Source of the DNA: Terriglobia bacterium
GTDB taxonomy: Bacteria > Acidobacteriota > Terriglobia > Bryobacterales > UBA6623
DNA: 45,728 nucleotides
Direction of reading: 5' to 3'
Assembly (NCBI GenBank): GCA_009838515.1
Contig: VXRL01000062.1
Span: forward strand, 1-45,728
Part shown: piece after piece, positions 8,196 to 16,502 of the stretch
Layout of the letters: each line of letters opens with the position of its first letter
How positions within the stretch are numbered: the stretch's first letter is position 1
Position numbers and translations under genes: made by a program
The notes under the pieces: generated by a model
What the model saw: only the letters and a program-made list of their open reading frames with translations
Database searches by the model: none
What the model was told of the DNA's origin: nothing

Positions 8196-9665
8196 TCAGG
8201 AAAGGACCTCCTTCATCAGCACGCCCCCATTGATGGTCGGCCGCTCGGCGCGCCCATTGTGCAAGTACGTCAGGTTGAGGTGGTTTAGGCCCAGCATGTG
8301 CAGCATCGTGGCATGAATGTCATGAACGTGGTACGGCTTGTCGACCGCCCGGAAGCCGATCGCGTCAGTCGCGCCGATTGCCCGCCCGCCGCGAATCCCG
8401 CCGCCTGCCATCCAGATGGTGAAGCCCCACGGATTGTGATCGCGTCCGTACTCTTCCGGGGCCGAGACGAGAGAGTTCGAATCGGTGAAGGGCGTCCGCC
8501 CGAACTCGCCGCCCCAGACCACCAGAGTCTCTTGCAGAAGCCCGCGAGCCTTCAAGTCCTTGAGCAAGGCCGCGATCGGCTTGTCCGATACGTTGCACCA
8601 TTTCTCGTGATTGGCCTCGAGACCGGTATGAGCGTCCCAGCCGCTGCCACTGCCGCAGTAGACCTCTACGAATCGGACGCCGTGCTCGACCAAGCGGCGC
8701 GCGAGCAGGCAATTGGTTCCGAACTGCCGTGTCGCATCCTCGTCAATGCCGTACAGGCGCTTGGTCGCCTCGGATTCCTTGTTCAGGTCGACGGCCTTCG
8801 GGGCCGACGCTTGCATGCGGTAGGCAAGCTCGTAGGACTCGATGCGAGCCTCTAGCTCATCCTCTGCCGGCCACTTGTCCGCGTGGATACCGTTGAGCTC
8901 CCGCAGCAGTTCCAGGCGGCTGCGCTGCTGCGCATCCGTGACATTGCTCGGGGGCTGCGAGTGCAGGATCGGAGGGCCGTCCTTCCGCAGGTGCGTGCCT
9001 TGGTAGGTCGCTGGCAGGAAGCCCGAGCTCCAGTTCGTCGGGCCTCCTCTTACCACCTTGTCGTCCGTCAGCACGACGAATGCCGGAAGGTCGCGACTGG
9101 CGGAGCCCAGCCCGTAAGATGTCCATGCCCCAAGCGAAGGCCGCCCTGCGAGGATCGAACCGGTGTTCATCTGTCGGTTGGCGCCGACATGGTTCACGCC
9201 GTCCGACCAGCATGACCGGATAACCGCCAGATCGTCCGCGTGTTCTGCGACGTGCGGATACCAGTCCGAGACCCACAGCCCGCTCTGGCCGTGCTGCCTC
9301 CATTTCCGTTGCGAGGCTACCAGCGGCATGCGATGCGACCCTGTCGCACTCGTAACGGGAAGGTCGAACGAGCTCGGGGTGACCTGACCGGCCAGCTTCT
9401 CGAGCTCCGGCTTCGGGTCGAACAGGTCGATGTGGCTGGGACCGCCCTCCATGAACAGCCAGATGATGGCCTTTGCCCGCGGCGCGTGATGCGCCCGCTT
9501 TGGCGCCGCGGCAGCTCGGGCCGGTGCAAGAACGCCCTCGGAAGCCAGCAGGTGCGCCAGTGCGATGCCGCCCAAGCCGCTCCCGCTCCGCGACAGCAAC
9601 GCGCGTCGCGAGAGCCGGGTCGCATCCCTCCGCGGGCGATCGGTCTGTGCGGGGACAATCGGCAT
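8196..9665 (-). CDS. DUF1501 family exported protein
   Basis: This 489-residue protein belongs to the DUF1501 family (alkaline-phosphatase/sulfatase superfamily fold). It starts with a Tat-like signal, LSRRALLSRSGSGLGGIALAHLLA. Characteristic blocks are FMEGGPSHIDLFDPKPELEK, GTNCLLARRLVEHGVRFVEVY, LVVWGGEFGRTPF and a C-terminal HDIHATMLHMLGLNH. Its ATG overlaps the TGA of the upstream DUF1549/DUF1553 gene by one base (TGATG at 9663-9667), so translation is coupled. Such pairs are common in Planctomycetes and Acidobacteria and are thought to act on sulfated or other polysaccharides, but no reaction has been shown that I know of. Confidence 0.9.
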   Translation of the reverse strand: MPIVPAQTDRPRRDATRLSRRALLSRSGSGLGGIALAHLLASEGVLAPARAAAAPKRAHHAPRAKAIIWLFMEGGPSHIDLFDPKPELEKLAGQVTPSSFDLPVTSATGSHRMPLVASQRKWRQHGQSGLWVSDWYPHVAEHADDLAVIRSCWSDGVNHVGANRQMNTGSILAGRPSLGAWTSYGLGSASRDLPAFVVLTDDKVVRGGPTNWSSGFLPATYQGTHLRKDGPPILHSQPPSNVTDAQQRSRLELLRELNGIHADKWPAEDELEARIESYELAYRMQASAPKAVDLNKESEATKRLYGIDEDATRQFGTNCLLARRLVEHGVRFVEVYCGSGSGWDAHTGLEANHEKWCNVSDKPIAALLKDLKARGLLQETLVVWGGEFGRTPFTDSNSLVSAPEEYGRDHNPWGFTIWMAGGGIRGGRAIGATDAIGFRAVDKPYHVHDIHATMLHMLGLNHLNLTYLHNGRAERPTINGGVLMKEVLS

Positions 9666-12007
9666 CAGAGACTGTAGACAAACTCGTTGGAGTTCAGCAG
9701 CATCAGGCAGTAGTCGACGAGCGCGGCTGCCTGCTGCGCCGACACCTCAGGGGGAAGCGGGTCCGGTACCGACGCCGGCTCGGCAGCTTCCGGCCTGCCA
9801 GCGATGATCCGGGCTTGGCGCTCCAAGAAAGTGAGGGCGACATCCTTCTCGCTGGGGCTTGGAATGCGCCCGTAGGCGAGGCGGTTCGCCATCTCAACCT
9901 GTCTCGTCGTGTCGGAACCGGCGAAGTCCAAGACCCGCCCGGCGAACGCCCGCGCCCATTCGGACGGCTCGTGGCCGTTCAGCAGGGAGAGCGCCTGGGG
10001 AGCGGTCGTGGTGCGGTAGCGCCTGCCGCAGGACTCGTGCGTGTCCGGGAAATCGAAGCTCGCGAGGAAGGGCAGGGGCATGTTTCTCTTCACGAACACG
10101 TAGACGCTGCGCCTGCGATGGTCGGCTGCCGACTCGGTCACGTTCCAGCCGCCTGTGGGCTTGGGCACTCCTTTCGGCAACGGCGGAACGACACTCGGCC
10201 CGCCGATGGTTGGATTCAGCAGCCCGGCTACGGACAGGGCCGCGTCCCGCACGACCTCAGCTTCCAGACGCCGCGCGGGGAACTTCCAAAGGAGGCTGTT
10301 GGACGGGTCGGCCCGTGCGGCCCGAGCCGCAGGGCCTTCAGATGTCCCGGCCGGGCCGGGCTTTGCGGCCTGGCGATACGTGCTGGAGCGCAAGATTATC
10401 CGATGAATGTGCTTGACGCTCCAGCCACTGTCCGCGAATTCCGAGGCCAGCCAGTCGAGCAGCTCGGGGTGCGTGGGGTTCCCGCCCATCGTCCCGAAAT
10501 CGCTCGGAGTCGCGACGATCCCGCGTCCGAAGTGGTAGTGCCAGATGCGGTTCACCATCACCCGCGCGACCAGCGGGTTGGCGGGGTCGGTCAGCCACTT
10601 GGCAAGAGCGGACCGCCGGCCCGTGGACTGGCCTTCTGGCGGCGGGACGATGGTCGCCGGCGCGGGATCGAGAATTGAGAGGAACCCGGGCTGCACCTCT
10701 TCGCCGGGGTTCGTATACAGCCCGTTGCCGAGGACGTAGGTCGCCGGCGCGTTCGGACTGACGTCGTAGATGCCCGTGCCGCGCGGCACTTCGGCTGGCT
10801 TGAGGTGTGCGAACTTCGCCAGTTCGGCCTCGAGTTCTTCGAATCGCTGCTTGGCTTCCCCCTTGACCCTTCTCGCTCTGCCCCGGAAGCCGGGGTCTAG
10901 GTACGGCTTGGGCTCGATCGGACAGGTTCCGCAGACCTTTGTGCTGAGCAGGCTGGCCATCCACTCCTGTTCCGGATCCCGCCGGTCCGCCGGGGTCTCG
11001 ACGGCCTCGATTACGAAATCCGGGTAGCGATGGAGCAACTGTTGCGGGGTGAATTTCCGCAGCGGCTCGAGGAGTTCGTACATCTCCTGCCATATCGCCG
11101 CAGTCCTGTCTTCCCAGATCGCCAGCTTGCGCTCGTACTCCTTGTACTCGGCCGCGGGCACCATAGGGAAGGAATTGACGTGGTTCACGCTTGCGAAGAA
11201 CGCTTGCAGGCGGTAGTAGTCGCGCTGCGTGATCGGATCAAACTTGTGGTCGTGACACTGGGCGCATCCAAAGGTGAGGCCCAAGAACGTGGATCCAACG
11301 ACGCTGGTAATGTCGTGCAGCGTTTCCTGCCGCGCCAGCAGAAGGTCCTTTTGGTTCGGCTCTTCGGCGTAATTCCGGTTGAAGGCAGTGGCGATCCGGG
11401 CGTCCGCTCGCTCCGGCCACAGCTCGTCCCCCGCGACTTGCTCCTGCACGAACCTGTCGTAGGGCTTGTCCGCGTTGAAGGCGTCGCTGACATAGTCCCT
11501 GTAGCGCCAGGCGTTGGGCCGAGTGATGTCTTGCTCGAAGCCACCGCTCTCTGCGTAGCGAGCCAAGTCGAGCCAGTGGCGGCCCCAGCGCTCCCCGTAG
11601 TGAGGCGACGCCAAGAGACGGTCAACCAGGCTCTCGTACGCTCGCGGGGAAGTGTCCGCGATGAATGCGGACACGATCTCGGGCGGGGGTGGCAGGCCGG
11701 TCAGGTCGAAGAAGACCCGTCGGATGAGAGCCACCTTGTCGGCTTCCGGCGATGGCGCCAGGTTCTCGTCGGAGAGCTGGGCCAGTACGAACGAGTCCAC
11801 CGGGTTGCGGATCCACGCCGTGCCGGAAAGCACCGGCGGGCTTGGGCGCTCGACCGGCTGGAGAGCCCAGTAGGCGCGCTGCGCGGACGAGAAAGAGATC
11901 TCGCGCGCAGGCTCCGGGTACGCCGGCACTGCTGCCGCGATCAGCAGCGGCAGCAGGCGCGCTGCAGACGTTGCGGGTCGCCGGCTTGCTCCAGACAACT
12001 CACTCAC
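9665..12007 (-). CDS. DUF1549/DUF1553 (PSD1-type) protein lacking the usual N-terminal cytochrome domain
   Basis: With start GTG 12007 the product is 780 residues: an N-terminal signal peptide (about 12-30, AARLLPLLIAAAVPAYPEP), a DUF1549 domain (about 65-275) with FFDLTGLPPPPE and RWGRHWLDLARYAESGGFEQD, a CxxCH motif at C248-C251-H252 (FGCAQCHDHKFDP), and a C-terminal DUF1553 domain with MVNRIWHYHFGRGIV and RIILRSSTYRQ. Many relatives are about 1,000 residues and begin with a planctomycete-type cytochrome c domain; that part is absent here. An in-frame start at 12160 is possible but places about 50 low-quality residues before the signal peptide. A TACAAT box at 12055-12060 fits the shorter form. 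It is coupled to the DUF1501 gene. Confidence 0.82.
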   Translation of the reverse strand: MSELSGASRRPATSAARLLPLLIAAAVPAYPEPAREISFSSAQRAYWALQPVERPSPPVLSGTAWIRNPVDSFVLAQLSDENLAPSPEADKVALIRRVFFDLTGLPPPPEIVSAFIADTSPRAYESLVDRLLASPHYGERWGRHWLDLARYAESGGFEQDITRPNAWRYRDYVSDAFNADKPYDRFVQEQVAGDELWPERADARIATAFNRNYAEEPNQKDLLLARQETLHDITSVVGSTFLGLTFGCAQCHDHKFDPITQRDYYRLQAFFASVNHVNSFPMVPAAEYKEYERKLAIWEDRTAAIWQEMYELLEPLRKFTPQQLLHRYPDFVIEAVETPADRRDPEQEWMASLLSTKVCGTCPIEPKPYLDPGFRGRARRVKGEAKQRFEELEAELAKFAHLKPAEVPRGTGIYDVSPNAPATYVLGNGLYTNPGEEVQPGFLSILDPAPATIVPPPEGQSTGRRSALAKWLTDPANPLVARVMVNRIWHYHFGRGIVATPSDFGTMGGNPTHPELLDWLASEFADSGWSVKHIHRIILRSSTYRQAAKPGPAGTSEGPAARAARADPSNSLLWKFPARRLEAEVVRDAALSVAGLLNPTIGGPSVVPPLPKGVPKPTGGWNVTESAADHRRRSVYVFVKRNMPLPFLASFDFPDTHESCGRRYRTTTAPQALSLLNGHEPSEWARAFAGRVLDFAGSDTTRQVEMANRLAYGRIPSPSEKDVALTFLERQARIIAGRPEAAEPASVPDPLPPEVSAQQAAALVDYCLMLLNSNEFVYSL

Positions 12008-12054
12008 CGAATCACCACTAGCCCGGAGGACTGGGCCGTTGGCAGTCTTAGCCC

Positions 12055-12060
12055 ATTGTA
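12055..12060 (-). promoter_or_regulatory. Putative -10 (TACAAT) for the DUF1549/DUF1553-DUF1501 operon
   Basis: Read on the minus strand, TATACAAT lies 47 nt before GTG 12007, giving a leader of about 40 nt. It lies inside the longer ORF, which argues against the 12160 start. No clear -35 is visible. Confidence 0.4.
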
Positions 12061-12202
12061 TAGGAGGCAGCCGGGAAATCGGACTGTTGGTTTTCCGTGT
12101 ACGCCTAACCGCCGCACTACTTGAAGTGCCGCTACCGGGATACAGCCTGAGGTCGGCCATCGATGCGCCGGCTCGAGGCTAGCCACCAATCCGAATGCGC
12201 AT

Positions 12203-13537
12203 TCAGTGCAAGTCGATCTTGACTCGATCCACCCCGTACCATTCGTAACCGGACGGATTCCAATGGACCGAACCGTTGTCCGGCTGGGACCGCCCATAGG
12301 CGTCGAACGCTCGCACGCGGAGATCTCGGAATGTGCCGCCCGACGCGAGCTGCCGATTCCCTCCGTACCAGAGCGTCGCGTGCCATGGATACCAGCCGTA
12401 AGGGCTCAGCGGAGCTTCGAGATTCACTCGGCACCATGTATTCCCGCCATCTGTGGACAGCTCTGCAGCGACAATCTCCGTCCGCCCGTCGTTCCATGCG
12501 ACGCCGCCGATATTGATGGGCCCGGGGAAACGGCGCTCTTCTTCTACAGGCGCCCAGATGACACTCTTGATCTTCTGGTGCCAAGTCGAGCTGGTAGTCT
12601 CTTCAGTCACGTCCGGCGCAGTCCCCGGCTCGATCCGATCTCGGAACGTGCGGTATCTCTGCGCATGGTGGCGACTCGACGAACGCCCTTCCTCAAACCG
12701 CAGCCGACTCAGCCACTTCACGTTCATGGACCCGTAGTAGCCCGGGATCACAAGGCGCAGCGGACCGCCGTGGATGGCCGGTATTGGTTCGCCGTTCATG
12801 CTCGTCGCAAGCAATGCTGTGTTCAGCACATCCTCCAGCGGGACGCTCTGTTCATAGTCGTCACCCGCGGGCGTCGCCGCTGGATCAAGCCCCTCGGCTG
12901 CGAGGAAGCTGGCGTTTGCACTCACTCGCAAGTCGAGCGAGTCGAGCAAATCTCTGAGGCGGACCCCTTGCCACGAGACTTGAGCCATGCCGCCGCGCCG
13001 CCACTGCGTGCCCGATGCCATGGCGGATCGTGCGTAGAAGGCGCGGCCGTTACCTGCGCACTGCAGGACTGCAACCGTCAGAGTCTGCTCGAGCCGGCTC
13101 AATTCCGATAAGCTGACCGTCCGCGCTGGCATTACGAGACCGCTCAATTCGAGGTTCCATCTGTCGGATGGATTCGGGCTCAGCGTCAGGGCTCCAGGCA
13201 GAAGTTGATTGTTCCGCACGAACATGATCTCTTTGGGCGTGAGCAGATGCTCCCGCAACAACTCGAGAGGAGTCTCCAAGACCGCCGACTCAGCGTCGTG
13301 GACGATCATTCGCGGATCCTTCCCGATGGCGGCCAGAAACTGCTGCGTGTCTTGCGCCGAAGCCCGAACAGCTGTCAGCGGGAGAAGTTGACTCCCTGTC
13401 GAGATCCCGCATAATCCCTGCAGAAACCTTCGACGGCCGAGCTGTCCGGACCCCGCCGGGGCATTGAGCACTCCCGCATTTAGCGTTGTGCCCGATCGCC
13501 GATGCTCTCGCGCAGCGGCCTGTTCGACAAACAACAC
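12203..13537 (-). CDS. Tat-exported sulfite-oxidase-family molybdopterin oxidoreductase
   Basis: This 444-residue protein has a Tat signal at about 34-60 (GRRRFLQGLCGISTGSQLLPL), fitting export of a folded molybdenum-cofactor enzyme. The family cysteine that ligates molybdenum is Cys160 in VAVLQCAGNGRAFY. Further hallmarks are GGPLRLVIPGYYGSMNVKWLSRL and a C-terminal Mo-co dimerisation domain (about 310-440; ELSTDGGNTWCRVNLE, YPWHATLWYGG). The family oxidises sulfite or reduces other small substrates; the true substrate is unknown. No cytochrome c subunit gene is adjacent. The GTG start is supported by a TAGCAT box ending exactly 6 nt before it, so the mRNA may be leaderless. Confidence 0.88.
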   Translation of the reverse strand: MLFVEQAAAREHRRSGTTLNAGVLNAPAGSGQLGRRRFLQGLCGISTGSQLLPLTAVRASAQDTQQFLAAIGKDPRMIVHDAESAVLETPLELLREHLLTPKEIMFVRNNQLLPGALTLSPNPSDRWNLELSGLVMPARTVSLSELSRLEQTLTVAVLQCAGNGRAFYARSAMASGTQWRRGGMAQVSWQGVRLRDLLDSLDLRVSANASFLAAEGLDPAATPAGDDYEQSVPLEDVLNTALLATSMNGEPIPAIHGGPLRLVIPGYYGSMNVKWLSRLRFEEGRSSSRHHAQRYRTFRDRIEPGTAPDVTEETTSSTWHQKIKSVIWAPVEEERRFPGPINIGGVAWNDGRTEIVAAELSTDGGNTWCRVNLEAPLSPYGWYPWHATLWYGGNRQLASGGTFRDLRVRAFDAYGRSQPDNGSVHWNPSGYEWYGVDRVKIDLH

Positions 13538-13543
13538 GGCGAA

Positions 13544-13549
13544 ATGCTA
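13544..13549 (-). promoter_or_regulatory. -10-like TAGCAT 6 nt before GTG 13537 (leaderless candidate)
   Basis: On the minus strand TAGCAT is followed by TTCGCC and then the GTG start. Transcription from this box would begin at or beside the start codon. There is no Shine-Dalgarno sequence. Confidence 0.5.
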
Positions 13550-13767
13550 CCACAGACGGCCTGCAGCGCTTTCTTCCGAATCGCCCGTTCTCGGCAGACG
13601 AGCCGTCGCTGCCTAGGCCGGTTCGAGGCCGGTGTGGTGGCGTAGCAGGCCGGCTCGGCAATCCCGCGGGGCGGAGCCCAAAGATCGCCACGCCACGGGC
13701 GGCGGCACGGAACTTTACAGGCCGCCGCAGCGGAATCTGAGCGACGCCATGTCGAGCGAGCCGGCAA

Positions 13768-14529
13768 TCAGGTATTGATCGAGCCGCCATCCACGGCGAT
13801 CGTCTGGCCCGTTACGAAGTCGCTGTCCGGCGACGCGAGAAAGATCAGCGCCCCGACCAGGTCGCTCGGCTGCCCATGGCGGCGGATGGCGCGGCTGGCG
13901 AGCACCGATGCGCTGGCGCCTTCCAGATGGTCTTGGTTCCCTAAGATGCTGTCGCTCAGGGTCAATCCGGGCGCCAGAGTGTTCACGCAGATGCCGTGCT
14001 CGCCCAGTTCGCGCGAAAGCGCCCTGGTGAGGGCGATTACCGCACCCTTGGAGGTTATGTAGTGTGCCATCCGCGTGGGCTGGCCCTTGTATGCCGTGCC
14101 GGACGAGATGTTGATGATCTTGCCCCCCCCGCGCTCGGCCATTTGGGGGGCCAAGTGCTTGGCGGCCAGGAAGCTGCCACGCACGTTGACAGCCATTACC
14201 CGATCCCACAGGTCAGCTTCAATCTCAAGGCAATGGACCGGAGGCAGAGTGGAATACAGGGCTGCGTTGTTGACCAGAATATCGGCTCCGCCGTATCGTT
14301 CCAGGACTTGGCGCGCGAGGTCCCTGACTTGGGCCTCGTCGCTGACGTCGGTGGGCAGTTCCTCGGCTTGCCCTCCCGCGGCGCGGATTTCGGACACGAT
14401 GGCTTCGCTGCTGGCGATGTCGGCGATGACGCACGCCGAGCCTTCCGATGCCATAGCTCGCGCGAACGCCGCTCCCAAGCCCCGAGCTCCCCCCGTGATC
14501 ACGGAAACCTTGCCTGCTAGCCGTTTCAT
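13768..14529 (-). CDS. Short-chain dehydrogenase/reductase (SDR)
   Basis: This 253-residue classical SDR has the NAD(P) Rossmann motif TGGARGLG at 12-19, NNAA of the central strand, the active-site Ser in NISSG, and YxxxK (YITSK). The C-terminal end, FVTGQTIAVDGGS, is typical of FabG-like enzymes. Asp after the second strand (VIADIAS) suggests NAD rather than NADP preference (inference). ATG 14529 is chosen because the first 73 residues of the longer ORF resemble no SDR. It is divergent from the DUF885 gene. The substrate cannot be told from sequence. Confidence 0.9.
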   Translation of the reverse strand: MKRLAGKVSVITGGARGLGAAFARAMASEGSACVIADIASSEAIVSEIRAAGGQAEELPTDVSDEAQVRDLARQVLERYGGADILVNNAALYSTLPPVHCLEIEADLWDRVMAVNVRGSFLAAKHLAPQMAERGGGKIINISSGTAYKGQPTRMAHYITSKGAVIALTRALSRELGEHGICVNTLAPGLTLSDSILGNQDHLEGASASVLASRAIRRHGQPSDLVGALIFLASPDSDFVTGQTIAVDGGSINT

Positions 14530-14576
14530 CCTGATTGACCGCGACGGCTCCGCCGGTCGGCGAGCGCCAACCCTCG

Positions 14577-14582
14577 ATTCTA
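14577..14582 (-). promoter_or_regulatory. Putative -10 (TAGAAT) for the SDR gene
   Basis: Read on the minus strand, TAGAAT lies 47 nt before ATG 14529, giving a leader of about 40 nt. No -35 is clear. Confidence 0.3.
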
Positions 14583-14682
14583 GTGGACTGCCCGCGCCAC
14601 CGCGCCGGAGGCGGCCGGCGCCTGCTGGAATGCAGCTCAAGGACTCCGGCGGCACTCCCGCCGCAGGTCTGGAGCCGTAAGG

Positions 14683-14688
14683 TAGGGT
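14683..14688 (+). promoter_or_regulatory. -10-like TAGGGT 5 nt before ATG 14694 (leaderless candidate)
   Basis: TAGGGT is followed by GAAGT and the ATG of the DUF885 gene, with no ribosome-binding site between them. Confidence 0.35.
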
Positions 14689-14693
14689 GAAGT

Positions 14694-16430
14694 ATGCGCT
14701 GCCTTGCCGTTGTGCTCGTGCTTTGCGTGCCGATGCTCGCCCAGACACGCAATGACGAGCTGCACGAGCTCTTCGAAGACTACTACGAGGACTATCTGCG
14801 CGAGAATCCCGAGGAAGCGACCTCAGTAGGCCGCACGGAGTACAACGACCGGTGGCGCGATTGGTCGCGTCCGGCCCGCCAGCTATGGACCGAGCGCGTA
14901 AAGTTCTACAGGTCGCGACTGGATGGATTCGACCCGGAAGCCTTGGGCTTGCAGGATGGTATCAGCTGGCGGCTGCTTCGCAGACAGCTTGATCTTGAAC
15001 TGGCCGGCATCGACTACGACGCTTACTTGATCCGGGTGAACCAGCTATTCGGGTTGCACACCAGCATCCTGCTCACGATGCGGGAAATGCCGGCCCGCAC
15101 GCCTGCCGACTACGAGAGCATGATCGCGCGGCTGCGCGCCGTTCCCGCCTACGTTGAGCAGAATATCGCCGCCCTGCGCGAGGCTGTCGAGAAGGGCCTC
15201 GTGCAACCTGGGCGGATCGCCGACCTAGTCATCGGCCAATTGGATGCGCAGGCGGCCCCGACAGCCTCGGAATCGCCCCTGCTCGGTCCGTTTCGGAATT
15301 TCCCTGCCAGCATTCCCGAGTCCAGCCGGGAAGCCTTGCGTACTCAAGCCGAGGATGCTTACTCAGAGGCGTTTCAGCCTGCTTGGCGCCGCCTCAGGGA
15401 TTTTCTCGCCGCCGAATACGTTCCGCACACGCGAACCGCCCCTGCGGTCACAGTCCTGCCGGATGGCGAGGAGATCTACCGCCACTTCATCGGCTATCAC
15501 ACCACGCTGCCGCTGAGCGCCGAAGAGATTCATGAGATCGGCAAACGAGAAGTCGAGCGCATCGATCGCGCCATGGAAGCGATCGTCCGAGAGGCCGGGT
15601 TCGAAGGCACCATTGCGGAGTACGAACAGCACCTGATGTCCGCACCCGAGTACCTCTTCACTGACAAGGAAAGTATGCTTGCCTACCACCGCGATCTGGC
15701 GCTGCGCGTGGCGCCAGGGCTTCCAAGGCTGTTCCGCAGGCTGCCGCGGCATCCTTTCGGGATTCGAGCGATTCCTCCGGATCGCGAGGCCGTGTCAGCG
15801 TCCAACTACAATTCGCCCTCCGAGGACGGCACCCGGCCCGGCTGGTTCAATCTCAAGGCCTACCTGCCCGAGAGGCAATCGAGGTTTGACAAGCCTGCGC
15901 TGGTCCTGCACGAGACCAACCCTGGGCATCACCTCCAGATCGCCCTCCAACTGGAACTGGAGGGATTGCCGCGGTTTCGCAAGATCTTCCGCTCCACCGC
16001 CTATGTCGAGGGGTGGGCCTTGTACGCCGAATCGCTCGGCGGCGAACTCGGCGTGTATGACGACCCGGCCAGCCGCTTCGGCGCACTCGAAAGCGAACGG
16101 TTCAGGGCGCGGCGGCTGGTGGTAGATACCGGCCTGCACGCAATGGGCTGGACCCGCCAGCAGGCCATTGACTTTCTAGGCGACGAGAGCGAGGTGGATC
16201 GCTACATTGCGTGGCCGGGCCAAGCGCTGGCCTACAAGTTGGGGCAGCTTGCGATCACAGAGCTGAAGGTGTTGGCGTGCGACGCTTACGGTGCCGATTT
16301 TGACGTGCGCGACTTCCACGATGCAGTCTTGCGAAACGGCCCGCTGCCGCTGGAGATGCTGCAAGAGAGGGTGCGCGACTACATCGGGAAGGCCTCGGGA
16401 GAAGCCTCCGGAGGCTGTCCGGGGCTGTAG
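14694..16430 (+). CDS. Secreted DUF885 family protein (metallopeptidase-like)
   Basis: This 578-residue protein has a short Sec signal (MRCLAVVLVLCVPMLAQ). DUF885 proteins are predicted zinc metallopeptidases. The hallmark here is VLHETNPGHHLQ with His406, Glu407, His412 and His413, an HExxxGHH-like metal site, followed downstream by STAYVEGWALYAESLGGELG, whose Glu is the likely third ligand, and LVVDTGLHAMGWTRQQAIDFL. The length is normal for the family. The protein probably acts in the periplasm on peptides, but no substrate is known. The gene is divergent from the SDR. The stop is followed by a short gap before the radical SAM gene. Confidence 0.88.
   Translation: MRCLAVVLVLCVPMLAQTRNDELHELFEDYYEDYLRENPEEATSVGRTEYNDRWRDWSRPARQLWTERVKFYRSRLDGFDPEALGLQDGISWRLLRRQLDLELAGIDYDAYLIRVNQLFGLHTSILLTMREMPARTPADYESMIARLRAVPAYVEQNIAALREAVEKGLVQPGRIADLVIGQLDAQAAPTASESPLLGPFRNFPASIPESSREALRTQAEDAYSEAFQPAWRRLRDFLAAEYVPHTRTAPAVTVLPDGEEIYRHFIGYHTTLPLSAEEIHEIGKREVERIDRAMEAIVREAGFEGTIAEYEQHLMSAPEYLFTDKESMLAYHRDLALRVAPGLPRLFRRLPRHPFGIRAIPPDREAVSASNYNSPSEDGTRPGWFNLKAYLPERQSRFDKPALVLHETNPGHHLQIALQLELEGLPRFRKIFRSTAYVEGWALYAESLGGELGVYDDPASRFGALESERFRARRLVVDTGLHAMGWTRQQAIDFLGDESEVDRYIAWPGQALAYKLGQLAITELKVLACDAYGADFDVRDFHDAVLRNGPLPLEMLQERVRDYIGKASGEASGGCPGL
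16403..16416. repeat. 14-bp palindrome at the 3' end of the DUF885 gene
   Basis: AGCCTCCGGAGGCT is a perfect palindrome inside the last codons of the DUF885 gene. It may simply reflect coding sequence or contribute weakly to mRNA 3' structure. Confidence 0.2.
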
Positions 16431-16502
16431 CGGCGATAGCGGAAACCCTGTTTCGGGAGGCGTGCAAAGATATATGGACAGGGGGTCTGGAGTGTTCCGC
16501 GC

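Noticed and set aside
12008..12160. Start of the DUF1549/DUF1553 protein at 12160
   Set aside because: It would put 51 atypical residues before the signal peptide and the TACAAT box would lie inside the gene; GTG 12007 is preferred, though not proven.
13610..13640. CCGGTTCGAGGCCGG as a tRNA T-arm between the SDR and sulfite-oxidase genes
   Set aside because: It is a 4-bp stem with no surrounding cloverleaf; probably chance in GC-rich sequence.
14530..14748. Longer SDR starting at 14748
   Set aside because: 73 extra residues without SDR features, overlapping the start of the divergent DUF885 gene.
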